Assembly: GCA_944354125.1 (NCBI GenBank)
Contig: CALVPT010000012.1
Coordinates: forward strand, 1-61,564
Length of the DNA: 61,564 nt
Reading direction: 5' to 3'
From: an uncultured Clostridia bacterium
Lineage (GTDB): Bacteria; Bacillota; Clostridia; Christensenellales; Borkfalkiaceae
Shown here piece by piece: positions 7,909 through 15,521 of the stretch (the stretch's first letter is position 1; each line of letters starts with the position of its first letter). The notes below the pieces were generated by a model. The model was not told the origin of the DNA. It saw only the letters and a list, made by a program, of their open reading frames with translations, and did no database searches. Position numbers and translations under genes: made by a program.

Positions 7909-8340
7909 TCAGTTTACGTTGCCGGGAGCGAACGCATACACGTCCTTGTCTTCGGGGAAGATGGGGCCGCTTATCACGGGAAGATTGAGGGGCGCGATGT
8001 ACGCCTGAGCCGTGAGGTTGGTGACCGCCGAACGAAGATAGGGATAGAGAAGCTGCGTCGCCTCTATGACGAACGAGCGCTCCTGCTGAGCGTTGGGCTC
8101 TTCGGCAAGTTCAAAGATGCCGACAACTGTTGCCGAGAGGTTGAAGGGCTTGGGTTCTTCGTCGGTCGACTGAATCTTTACGGAAAGCGCAATGAAGTTG
8201 AGCTTTGCGTTTTCGTTGGCTTTGCGCACCTGACGGGAGAACTGGGGCTTGATGTCCAGCCTCTGGTTGGGTTCTATCCTCACCCTGTTGAGGTTGAAGG
8301 AAAGTTCTTCTACGGTTATTCCTTTGAAGTCGTATTTCAT
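7909..8340 (-). CDS. SecB-like chaperone
   Basis: A 143-residue protein that fits the SecB family by length and by the C-terminal block LLYPYLRSAVTNLTAQAY followed by APLNLPVISGPIF, matching the family pattern P-x-x-R-x-x-I-x-x-LT and PPLxLxPVxF. Residues 45-85 give the alternating beta strands expected before it. SecB keeps preproteins unfolded for SecA. Classical SecB belongs to Proteobacteria; SecB-like proteins in Gram-positives are less well understood and some act in toxin-antitoxin-chaperone modules. An XRE regulator lies upstream on the same strand, but no toxin gene is seen. AGGAGT precedes the start. Confidence 0.78.
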   Translation of the reverse strand: MKYDFKGITVEELSFNLNRVRIEPNQRLDIKPQFSRQVRKANENAKLNFIALSVKIQSTDEEPKPFNLSATVVGIFELAEEPNAQQERSFVIEATQLLYPYLRSAVTNLTAQAYIAPLNLPVISGPIFPEDKDVYAFAPGNVN

Positions 8341-8645
8341 GGTATTACTCCTAATTTTTTTTACTTTGCAAGTATATCATTTTTTGCTCGCCGTGTCAAT
8401 ATTTATTTTAAATTTGTCGCCTTAATTATTATGCGCGTAAGAGCGCGGAAAATTTGCGGCGTCGGGCGACGGTTTTCCTCCCCTTCCGCCACACTCATGC
8501 ACCAAAAAGACTTAAATTTCCGACCGCCCACTACGCTTGAAAAACAGTCCTGCGCATATTGCCGCAGGAAAGCCTTTGCAAAGCGCCGCCTGTCCATAAG
8601 TTGAAGCACGCGGCAAGACGATTGGGCAATTTATTAACGGCGCAA

Positions 8646-8846
8646 TCAGCCCTTTCTGCCGACCAGCTCGTCGATTGTCACCTCGAAAAAGTCCGCCAGC
8701 TGTATGAGCTGGTTTATAGACGGCTCGCTGTAGCCCGTTTCCCAGTGCGAAATAGTCTTGAGCGATATGTTGAGCTTTTCCGCAAGCTGTTTCTGCCCCG
8801 CGCCGCTCGCCGTGCGCAGCGCCTTGAGATTTTCGCTGAATTTCAT
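8646..8846 (-). CDS. XRE-family transcriptional regulator
   Basis: A 66-residue protein that is nearly all helix-turn-helix: LKALRTASGAGQKQLAEKL, then ISLKTISHWETGYSEP as recognition region, then QLIQLADFFEVTIDELVG. I choose the start at 8846 (MKFSENL) because GAGGGG lies seven bases upstream; an ATG 57 bases earlier would add a basic tail. It is divergent from a candidate non-coding transcript whose promoter contains an inverted repeat, the likely operator. No partner toxin is visible. Confidence 0.88.
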   Translation of the reverse strand: MKFSENLKALRTASGAGQKQLAEKLNISLKTISHWETGYSEPSINQLIQLADFFEVTIDELVGRKG

Positions 8847-8908
8847 CGTATCCCCTCTTTTCAATCTGTGTTCCTTTGCCCTCCTCAATAAAAATTCTAT
8901 CAATTTTT

Positions 8909-8948
8909 GAGAATTATTCTTGACGTTCTCTATTATTGAGAATATACT
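8909..8948 (+). promoter_or_regulatory. Plus-strand promoter with operator-like inverted repeat in the spacer
   Basis: TTGACG (8920-8925), 17 bases, TATACT (8943-8948). The spacer is itself an inverted repeat, TTCTC-tattatt-GAGAA (8926-8942). A further half-site, TTGAGAATTAT, lies at 8907-8917. This is the arrangement expected for repression by the divergent XRE protein. Confidence 0.6.
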
Positions 8949-8954
8949 GTAAAT

Positions 8955-9236
8955 ATAGACGCATAAATTTGTCTTTGAGTTAAATATGACAGACAGAACG
9001 TGCCCGTCTGCGGCAGACAGACCTGCCGAAAAATTACGGCTTGAAACGCGGCATACGGCAAAAATTATTTAACGCGCATAACGAAATTCAAAACAACCCA
9101 AAATGCATTTACGGCAACATATAAGACGCGGACTATAAGAGCCGCGCGGCTGACAAAATCGGGATCTCCATATTGCGGAGGAAAATCTTTCATTCCTCCC
9201 GCGGCGGAGGCGGCACAGACCGCCTCCGCTTTTTTT
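8955..9236 (+). ncRNA. Candidate structured non-coding transcript
   Basis: A promoter ends at 8948, and a strong intrinsic terminator (10-bp stem GCGGAGGCGG-cacaga-CCGCCTCCGC at 9204-9229, then seven T) ends at 9236. The roughly 280 bases between encode no convincing protein; the only notable frame is 28 codons from 8986 without a ribosome binding site. Internal foldable pieces include GGAGGAA...TTCCTCC (about 9176-9198) and CTCC...GGAG just before it, which could be alternatives. I do not recognise 6S, SRP, RNase P or tmRNA. Confidence 0.45.
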
Positions 9237-9328
9237 GCGCCGTTACCGAAGAGACGGCCATTTTCCCCTCTCGCCCGTCCGCGCCGCAGGCGGCGATAAA
9301 AAATAGTAATTTTTCAGTCATTCGGGGA

Positions 9329-9357
9329 TTGCCATATCGCAATGCTGATGCTATAAT
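9329..9357 (+). promoter_or_regulatory. Promoter of the radical SAM operon (leaderless candidate)
   Basis: TTGCCA (9329-9334), 17 bases, perfect TATAAT (9352-9357). Seven bases separate the -10 box from the ATG at 9365, so the transcript probably begins at the start codon. No ribosome binding site is present. Confidence 0.65.
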
Positions 9358-9364
9358 TGGATAT

Positions 9365-11161
9365 ATGACTGTTGATTTACTCAAACTGAAAGATTTATTG
9401 CTGTCCGTAGAGAAGCCGTCGCGCTATACGGGCGGCGAATACGGAGCGGACGCAAAAGAGGACGCGCCCTTTTACTTTTGCATGGCGTTTCCCGATTTAT
9501 ATGAAGTGGGCATGAGCAACCTCGGCACCAAGATAGTCGCCGAGAGTTTCAGGCGCAGGGGATACTGCGCCGACTTCTGCTTTACGCCGTACAAGGACTT
9601 CGGCGAGGGCATACGCAAGCTGGGCGTACCCCTCTACTCGCTGGCGCTGAGGAAGCCGCTGGGCGAATTCGACATGGTGGGCTTTTCGCTGCAGTACGAG
9701 CTGTGCTACACGAATATGCTGTACATGCTCGACCTTGCAGGCATACCCTTAAGGCGCGAGGAAAGGCAGGGCGGCAAATATCCGCTGATTGTCGTCGGCG
9801 GACCGTGCGCGGTGAATCCCGAACCTATAGCCGACTTCGTGGACATAGTGTTCATAGGCGACGGAGAGAGCATAGATGCCGACGTTGCCGACATATACCT
9901 TGAGTGCGGCGGCGCGACCGATGAATTTTACAGGCGCATTTCGGCGCTCGACGGCGTATATGTACCGGCTCTTACACAAGTAAAGTACACAGATGACGGC
10001 AGAATATGCGGCTTTGAGGGCATAACAAGAGTAAAGCGCGCGATAGTCGACGACCTGGACGGCGCACCCTTCCCCCCTACCCAGCCCGTACCCAACCTTG
10101 AGAGCGTATTCGACCGCTCGATAATAGAGGTCATGCGCGGCTGTTACAGGGGTTGCAGATTCTGCCAGGCAGGCTTTATATACCGACCCGTAAGGCAGCG
10201 TTCGGTGGAAACGCTCACCCGTCAGGCGTGCTCGCTCATCGCCTCCACGGGATACGAGGAAGTCAGTCTCAACTCGCTTTCGACGGGCGACTATACAAAA
10301 CTCCGCGAGCTGATAAAAAGCCTTAAACAAAACCTGCCGTCCGACGTCACGCTCGCCCTGCCCTCTCTGAGGGTGGACAGCTTCGACGGCGAATTTGCTC
10401 AGGACGCGCGCAGAATATCGCTGACCTTCGCGCCCGAGGCAGGCACCCAAAGACTCAGGGACGTCATAAACAAGGACATAACCGAGGACGAAATCATAAA
10501 TGCCGCGAAATCGGCGTTTGATATGGGATATTCGGCGGTCAAGCTGTATTTCATGACCGGACTGCCGACCGAAACCGAGGAGGACCTGAAGGGCATAAGG
10601 CGCATATGCGACCTTATTAAGGGGGCATACAACGCTTCGCCGAGAAAGAAAGCGCTGAGGATATCGGTATCCGTTTCGACCTTCGTGCCCAAGCCGTTCA
10701 CACCGTTCCAGTGGGAAAAGCAGATTTCGCACGAAGAACTTACTGCGCACCACGAGGCGCTCAAAAAACTGCTGTTCATAAAGGGCGTAAGCCTGAGCCT
10801 GAGCCACTTCGAGACCTCTGTGCTCGAAGCGGTGCTTGCAAGGGGCGACAGGCGGCTTTCGGCAGTAATAGAGAGCGCCTATAAAAAGGGGTGCGTGTTC
10901 GACGGCTGGATAGCCGACTTTAAAGTCGAGGCATGGAAGCAAGCCTTCGAAGAGTGCGGCATATCCCCCGACGAATACACGCGCGAGCGCGGCGAGGACG
11001 AGATTCTGCCGTGGGATTTCATAGACATAGGCGTGACCAAGGACTTCTACCTGAAGGAGCGCAGGGCGGCATATGCCGCCGACGTTTCGGGCAGTTGTCT
11101 TAAAAAATGTAACGCCTGCGGCCTGATGAAGCGCTGCCCCGCGGCGAGAGGTGAGATATGA
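9365..11161 (+). CDS. B12-binding-domain radical SAM protein (TIGR03960 family)
   Basis: A 598-residue protein. The N-terminal half (about 35-190) is the cobalamin-binding-like domain with FPDLYEVGMSN and VVGGPCAVNPEP. The radical SAM core follows, with Cys260, Cys264 and Cys267 in CYRGCRFC as [4Fe-4S] ligands. The C-terminus ends in a CxxCGLMKRC cluster. It matches the fused radical SAM family found upstream of DUF2344, RNase G, rplU and rpmA in Clostridia; its reaction is not established. I use the start at 9365 because a perfect promoter lies directly before it and the family begins there; the earlier in-frame ATG lies within the preceding terminator region. Its last four bases overlap the DUF2344 start. 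Confidence 0.9.
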   Translation: MTVDLLKLKDLLLSVEKPSRYTGGEYGADAKEDAPFYFCMAFPDLYEVGMSNLGTKIVAESFRRRGYCADFCFTPYKDFGEGIRKLGVPLYSLALRKPLGEFDMVGFSLQYELCYTNMLYMLDLAGIPLRREERQGGKYPLIVVGGPCAVNPEPIADFVDIVFIGDGESIDADVADIYLECGGATDEFYRRISALDGVYVPALTQVKYTDDGRICGFEGITRVKRAIVDDLDGAPFPPTQPVPNLESVFDRSIIEVMRGCYRGCRFCQAGFIYRPVRQRSVETLTRQACSLIASTGYEEVSLNSLSTGDYTKLRELIKSLKQNLPSDVTLALPSLRVDSFDGEFAQDARRISLTFAPEAGTQRLRDVINKDITEDEIINAAKSAFDMGYSAVKLYFMTGLPTETEEDLKGIRRICDLIKGAYNASPRKKALRISVSVSTFVPKPFTPFQWEKQISHEELTAHHEALKKLLFIKGVSLSLSHFETSVLEAVLARGDRRLSAVIESAYKKGCVFDGWIADFKVEAWKQAFEECGISPDEYTRERGEDEILPWDFIDIGVTKDFYLKERRAAYAADVSGSCLKKCNACGLMKRCPAARGEI

Positions 11162-11748
11162 TTTGCTTTAAATATACGCGCACGGACGGTGCGGAATACC
11201 TCTCCCACCTCGACCTTATGAGGCACATAATGCGCACGCTGAGAAGAGCGGGCATAGAGCTGGAAAAGAGCGAGGGCTATCACGCCCACCCCAGGCTGTT
11301 TCTCAACAGTCCGCCCCCTCTGGGCATACCGTCAGTCGCCGAGTACGGCACGGCGGCAACGGCGTTCGGCGGCGACTTCATGTCGCTTTTCAACGAGTTT
11401 TCGCCCTCGGGCATAAAGTGCCTTGCCGCAAAATACAGCCAGAATAACCCCAACTATGCCAACTCCATAACCTCGTGCAGGTACGAGGCGGAGGGCATTG
11501 ACCGCTTCGACCCCAACCTCATTCTCGGCCTTGAACATATCGGGATTACCGACCTTCGGGGCAGGCTTGTAGACATTCGCCCCAGAATATGTGCCATCGA
11601 ATGGCAGGGCAGCGTACTTACTTTCACCCTCGGCGCAGGCGAAAACAATCTGAGGGCGGACCTGTTCTGCACCTACCTTGCAGATAAATTCGGCGGCAGG
11701 GCAGAGAGAATTTTAAAGACCGACTCTTTCGGCGAAGGAGTGTTCTGA
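11158..11748 (+). CDS. DUF2344 (TIGR03936) radical-SAM partner protein
   Basis: A 196-residue protein beginning KYTRTDGAEYLSHLDLMR, followed by RAGIELEKSEGYHAHPRL and SPPPLGIPS. These are the signature segments of DUF2344, which occurs either next to or fused to the TIGR03960 radical SAM protein. The ATGA overlap with the preceding gene implies translational coupling. The role is unknown; the constant neighbours suggest RNA or ribosome modification, which is inference. Confidence 0.88.
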   Translation: MICFKYTRTDGAEYLSHLDLMRHIMRTLRRAGIELEKSEGYHAHPRLFLNSPPPLGIPSVAEYGTAATAFGGDFMSLFNEFSPSGIKCLAAKYSQNNPNYANSITSCRYEAEGIDRFDPNLILGLEHIGITDLRGRLVDIRPRICAIEWQGSVLTFTLGAGENNLRADLFCTYLADKFGGRAERILKTDSFGEGVF

Positions 11749-11749
11749 T

Positions 11750-13234
11750 TTGGCTAAGAAATACTATTTCGACGACCAATGCGGCCTGGACGTATGCGCC
11801 GTAACCGAAAACGACCAGCTCGTCGACTTCCTCGCCGAGCCGCATTCCGACGGCGCGGTCATAGGCAACATATACAAGGGCAGAGTTACCGACGTTCTCA
11901 ACGGCATGCAGGCGGCGTTCGTCGACTGCGGACTTGAACGGCATTGCTATATTTCGGTTGCAGACCTCGTAGCCGACCGAAGAAAGTACGACGGCACGCA
12001 GATTGACATACCGTCCGAGCTTAATCTGAACGTCGGCGACGAGATTATGGTACAGATAACCAAGGCGGCCGTCGGCAAAAAGGGCGCAAAGGTGACGACC
12101 AATCTGTCATTCATAGGCAAATATCTGGTATATATGCCCAACTCCGACTTCATAGGCGTTTCGCTTAAAATAGGCGACGACGAACTGAGAAAGAACATGA
12201 TTTTCGGCGCAAGGCGCATGCTGGACAAGGGCGAAGGCGTAATAATCAGAACCGCCGCCCCCTTTGTGGTAAAGGGCGTCAAGTCGGACGAGCTAAACCA
12301 CTACCGCAAGATATACGCTTCCATAAAGGAGCGGTTTGCCTCGGCGCGCGTGGGCGAACTTTTATACAGCGATTCCCCCCTTTATATGCGCGTTTTAAGG
12401 GACACCATGCTGTCGGCAGGCGACGAGGTTTATGCCGGAAACAGAAAGCTGGGCGAGAGCATTTGCGGATACATTCCGCCCAACGTAAAACTGACCGTGC
12501 ACGACGAGCATACCGACCTTATGCTCAGCTACGGCATAGCGGCGCAGTTTCTTGCCAGCCTTGAACGCAAAGTAGAGCTTGAAAACGGCGCCTACCTTAT
12601 CATAGACAGGACGGAGGCGCTGACCGCCATAGACGTAAACACGGGCAAGTTCACGGGCGAAGACAGCCTGGAAGATACGGTGTATTGCACCAATATCTTG
12701 GCGGCGAGGGAGATTGCAAGGCAGGTAAAACTGAGAAATCTGGGCGGTCTTTTCGTCGTAGACTTCATAGACATGACCGACGAAAAGCACTGCGAGGCTA
12801 TAGTCGCCGAGCTGGACAGGGCGCTAAGGCGCGACAAGGTAAAGTGCAAAGTGCTGCCCATGTCGAGGTTCGGTCTGGTAGAGTTCACCAGAAAGCGCAC
12901 GGGCGTAGCCGCCTCCACCCTCATGCTCAAGGAGTGCAGCGTATGCCGCCATTCGGGTTCGGTAAGGACGCATCTTTCCATACTCACCGAGCTGAGGGGA
13001 AAACTTCTGGCGCTGTTAAGCGAGGGTGCGACGACGGTATGCGTAGACCTTAACATAGATGTCTGCAACACCCTGACCGGAAATGCGGCGATTAAGGATA
13101 ACATTGCCTCCCTCTACCCCGAGGCGAGAATTTACGTCATTCCGCACAGGACCTATTCCGAATCTTCTGTGTACTTAAGGAGCATAACCTCCCCTTCCAT
13201 TCCCCTTCCCGAAGGACATATACTGTTGTACTGA
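11750..13234 (+). CDS. rng: Ribonuclease E/G family protein
   Basis: A 494-residue single-strand-specific endoribonuclease acting in rRNA maturation or mRNA decay. An S1 domain (about 35-125) begins IGNIYKGRVTDVLNGMQAAF. The catalytic magnesium-binding Asp295 is in LTAIDVNTGKF and Asp338 in LFVVDFIDM. The inter-subunit zinc link is Cys396 and Cys399 in ECSVC. The length is that of RNase G without the RNase E scaffold tail. Translation starts at TTG (11750) with AAGGAG eight bases upstream. It is the third gene of the radical SAM - DUF2344 - rng operon and ends in a hairpin terminator. Confidence 0.95.
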   Translation: MAKKYYFDDQCGLDVCAVTENDQLVDFLAEPHSDGAVIGNIYKGRVTDVLNGMQAAFVDCGLERHCYISVADLVADRRKYDGTQIDIPSELNLNVGDEIMVQITKAAVGKKGAKVTTNLSFIGKYLVYMPNSDFIGVSLKIGDDELRKNMIFGARRMLDKGEGVIIRTAAPFVVKGVKSDELNHYRKIYASIKERFASARVGELLYSDSPLYMRVLRDTMLSAGDEVYAGNRKLGESICGYIPPNVKLTVHDEHTDLMLSYGIAAQFLASLERKVELENGAYLIIDRTEALTAIDVNTGKFTGEDSLEDTVYCTNILAAREIARQVKLRNLGGLFVVDFIDMTDEKHCEAIVAELDRALRRDKVKCKVLPMSRFGLVEFTRKRTGVAASTLMLKECSVCRHSGSVRTHLSILTELRGKLLALLSEGATTVCVDLNIDVCNTLTGNAAIKDNIASLYPEARIYVIPHRTYSESSVYLRSITSPSIPLPEGHILLY

Positions 13235-13322
13235 AAGACAAAAACGCGCGTTATTTAAGGCATATTGCCGCACGTTTCAGCTATTTTTAATTAAACAAAG
13301 GCGGAAAAGTGCTAAAAGAAAA

Positions 13323-13356
13323 GGGCGGCGGCGAAAAGTAATTTTCGCCGCCGCCC
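13323..13356. terminator. Bidirectional hairpin after rng
   Basis: A 15-bp stem GGGCGGCGGCGAAAA with a GTAA loop and perfect complement, between the convergent rng and 13397-13837 genes. Confidence 0.8.
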
Positions 13357-13396
13357 CGTCATATCGCAATAATCATTAAATTCCAGCCGCGCCCGG

Positions 13397-13837
13397 TCAA
13401 AGATAACGCTTGAGGTCCTTTTCGAACCCCTCCTCAAGCGAGATGAGCCGTCTTAAAAGCGACTTTATCTCGTCGTCCATGATGGCCGCGCTGTCGGTAT
13501 AGGAGGTCTTGAGCGAGGTTATGCCGTTGACCGTGCCCTTTACCATCATCTGCGCCACGTTCTGGGGCGAGTTGTCGGTTGCGGCGTTCATCTTAATCGC
13601 GCTCCACATCATCGCCTTCTTTATGGGCGAGGGTTCCTTGAGCTCGATGTTGTACCTCTTTGCAATGCCGGCCGCCTCCGAGCAAATCTTTTCGTATTCC
13701 TCGTGCTCGCGCATGAGTTCCTCCTTCATCTCCTCGTCGTCCACCTCGGGCAGGAGGTCGACGATGGAGGTCAGCGCAAGCTGCGCGTTGCGGTATATCT
13801 CCGCCAGTACTTCGCTGTCGCTCTTTAAAAATGCCAT
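13397..13837 (-). CDS. Hypothetical all-helical protein
   Basis: A 146-residue protein predicted to be almost entirely alpha-helical, rich in Glu, Met and Lys. The pattern of four long helices (about 7-28, 34-62, 70-98 and 112-145) recalls ferritin-like bundles, but the paired ExxH motifs of a di-iron site are not evident. GGAGGATATT precedes the start. It is inserted antisense between rng and rplU, genes usually adjacent in Clostridia, and its start faces the rplU promoter. Function unknown. Confidence 0.7.
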   Translation of the reverse strand: MAFLKSDSEVLAEIYRNAQLALTSIVDLLPEVDDEEMKEELMREHEEYEKICSEAAGIAKRYNIELKEPSPIKKAMMWSAIKMNAATDNSPQNVAQMMVKGTVNGITSLKTSYTDSAAIMDDEIKSLLRRLISLEEGFEKDLKRYL

Positions 13838-13908
13838 AATATCCTCCGTTGCTTTGTAAAATAATTGTGTGCAACAGGCTTTTTTATATGCGCGGACGGC
13901 AAAAATGC

Positions 13909-14051
13909 TTGACTTAAATTGCGCGGTGTGTTATATTTTTTAACGAGCCGTTCGGAACGGGCTTTTTAAGTGCGCAAATTTTTATACGCCGCCTACGCCA
14001 TTGGCAATTTATGTATCCGACGAGACTGGTCAGAGGAGGACAAAGTTTTTT
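13909..14051 (+). promoter_or_regulatory. rplU promoter and structured leader
   Basis: TTGACT (13909-13914), 17 bases, TATATT (13932-13937) give a start near 13944. The first transcribed bases fold as AGCC-GTT-cgg-AAC-g-GGCT (13946-13962) and are followed by TTTTT. GAGGAGG precedes the ATG. A structured leader before rplU is known in Firmicutes (L21 leader); whether this one binds L21 is not shown. Confidence 0.6.
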
Positions 14052-14429
14052 ATGTACGCAATTTTCGAAAACGGAAGTAAGCAGTATAAGGTTTCCGTTG
14101 GCGACACCGCTAAGGTGGAAAAGCTGGACGCAGCAGTAGGTGCTACCGTTACTTTCCCCGTAGTAATGACTGCAGACGAAAATGGTATCAAGGTCGGCAA
14201 GGACGTTGAAAAGGTGCTTGTTACGGCTGAAGTGGTTTCTCAGGGCAAGGAAAAGAAGATAATCGTCTTCAAGTACAAGGCCAAGAAGAACGAGAGAAAG
14301 AAGCAGGGTCACAGACAGCCCTATACCATGATTAAGGTTACGGCAATCGGCGCAGCTAAGAAGACCCGCGCTAAGAAGGCTGCAGCAGAGACCGAAGCTG
14401 CACTCGCTGAAGAAGCTAAGGCAGAATAA
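14052..14429 (+). CDS. rplU: Ribosomal protein L21
   Basis: A 125-residue L21 with N-terminal [18 protein letters not shown] and the family-typical [20 protein letters not shown]. The C-terminus has an extra Ala/Lys/Glu-rich tail of about 20 residues (from [16 protein letters not shown]) beyond the usual ~103 residues. I use the ATG at 14052, preceded by GAGGAGG. rpmA follows after 20 bases; the gene for the L27 protease Prp that usually lies between them is absent. Confidence 0.97.
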   Translation: MYAIFENGSKQYKVSVGDTAKVEKLDAAVGATVTFPVVMTADENGIKVGKDVEKVLVTAEVVSQGKEKKIIVFKYKAKKNERKKQGHRQPYTMIKVTAIGAAKKTRAKKAAAETEAALAEEAKAE

Positions 14430-14449
14430 TCAAGGGAGGAGCCAAGGAT

Positions 14450-14728
14450 ATGTTATTTATTAAGTTATTCGCCCACAAGAAGGGCGGCGGTTCGACCGAT
14501 AACGGCAGAGACAGTAACCCCAAAATGCTCGGCGTCAAGCGCGCTGACGGTCAGCACGTGCTTGCAGGCAACATCCTCGTAAGGCAGAGAGGCAGCAAGT
14601 TCAAGCCCGGCAACAACGTAGGCATCGGCAAGGACGACACCCTTTTCGCACTTATCGACGGCACCGTAAGGTTTGAAAGAGTCGGCAAGGACGGCAAGCA
14701 GGTTTCCATCTACCCTGTAGCTGAATAA
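14450..14728 (+). CDS. rpmA: Ribosomal protein L27 with Firmicutes-type N-terminal extension
   Basis: A 92-residue L27. The mature part contains [14 protein letters not shown] at the start and [13 protein letters not shown]. Ahead of it lies MLFIKLFA, a short version of the extension (MLxLNLQFFA) that Firmicutes remove with the cysteine protease Prp so the L27 tail can reach the peptidyl transferase centre. The putative cleavage point is between LFA and HKKG. Prp is normally encoded between rplU and rpmA; here only 20 bases separate them, so it must be elsewhere or replaced. obgE, the usual next gene, is also missing. Confidence 0.97.
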   Translation: MLFIKLFAHKKGGGSTDNGRDSNPKMLGVKRADGQHVLAGNILVRQRGSKFKPGNNVGIGKDDTLFALIDGTVRFERVGKDGKQVSIYPVAE

Positions 14729-14741
14729 TTGAAAATTTCGG

Positions 14742-14779
14742 GCGAGAGCGTATCTTTCGATATGCCCTCGCTTTTATTT
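14742..14779 (+). terminator. rpmA terminator
   Basis: A stem built from GCGAG and GCGTATC with its complement around a TTTC loop (14742-14771), followed by TTTTATTTTA. Confidence 0.85.
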
Positions 14780-14856
14780 TACTTTAATCTGCGCGCGGCT
14801 GCCCCTCCCATTACAGGCACACCGCACGCGAAAGCATCTTTCGACGAGGTAAGATT

Positions 14857-15315
14857 ATGAACATTTCCGCGCTTGAAAAAAAGGACTATGCCGCCTTCCG
14901 CCTGCTGTTTGCGGCATACTATGAGGAGCTGGACTGCGAGGACGACCCCCTCCACCTCCTCGACGAATACATCATTCCCGACTATGAGGAAGGACTTTTG
15001 CACATAGCCGTATCGGACGACGGGCAAAGACTTACGGCGTTTATCATATATCAGACGGACGACCCCGTGAACGACTGGTGCTTTAAGGACGGTTGCGGCG
15101 ACATACGCGAGATATACGTCCTTAAAGAGGAGCGCAGAAAGGGCACAGGCTCTGCATTGGTAAAGTTTGCCGAGGACGGACTTGAAGCCGAGGGCGCTTC
15201 GGGCATATATACCCTGCCCACGGAGGACGCCGAGGCGTTCTTTACGTCGCTGGGCTACTCTGACTGCGGCGAGTACTGCGAGGAACTGGACAACAAGGTA
15301 TTCATGAAAAGCTGA
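14857..15315 (+). CDS. GNAT family N-acetyltransferase
   Basis: A 152-residue acetyltransferase. The acetyl-CoA pyrophosphate loop is RRKGTGSALV (about 92-101), preceded by the strand IREIYVL, as in motif A of the GNAT fold. The N-terminal half is acidic. GAGGTAAGATT precedes the start. The substrate cannot be predicted. Confidence 0.85.
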   Translation: MNISALEKKDYAAFRLLFAAYYEELDCEDDPLHLLDEYIIPDYEEGLLHIAVSDDGQRLTAFIIYQTDDPVNDWCFKDGCGDIREIYVLKEERRKGTGSALVKFAEDGLEAEGASGIYTLPTEDAEAFFTSLGYSDCGEYCEELDNKVFMKS

Positions 15316-15454
15316 CCGCCCTATCGCGAGCAAAGGCTGCAATACCACCCCGAACTTATCTGCTAACGGGTTCCGCCCCTCGCTTTCGCGCGGTTGCCCA
15401 GGCACGGCTTGCGACCGTCTGACGGGGCGTCAACCTGCAAATTCATGAAAGAAA

Positions 15455-15492
15455 CAGCCCGAGGCGCGGAAATTTTTCCGCGCCTCGGGCTG
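15455..15492. terminator. Bidirectional hairpin between acetyltransferase and AEC transporter
   Basis: A 15-bp GC-rich stem CAGCCCGAGGCGCGG with its complement around AAATTTTT, between two convergent genes. Confidence 0.85.
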
Positions 15493-15521
15493 TACTTATT
15501 ATGACGGCAAAGCCGACGGCA

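Noticed and set aside
7909..8846. Complete toxin-antitoxin-chaperone module
   Set aside because: Only an XRE gene and a SecB-like gene are present; there is no HigB-type toxin and the two genes are about 300 bases apart.
9173..9364. Longer N-terminus for the radical SAM protein
   Set aside because: The extension runs through a terminator and through the promoter boxes, lacks a ribosome binding site and has no family similarity.
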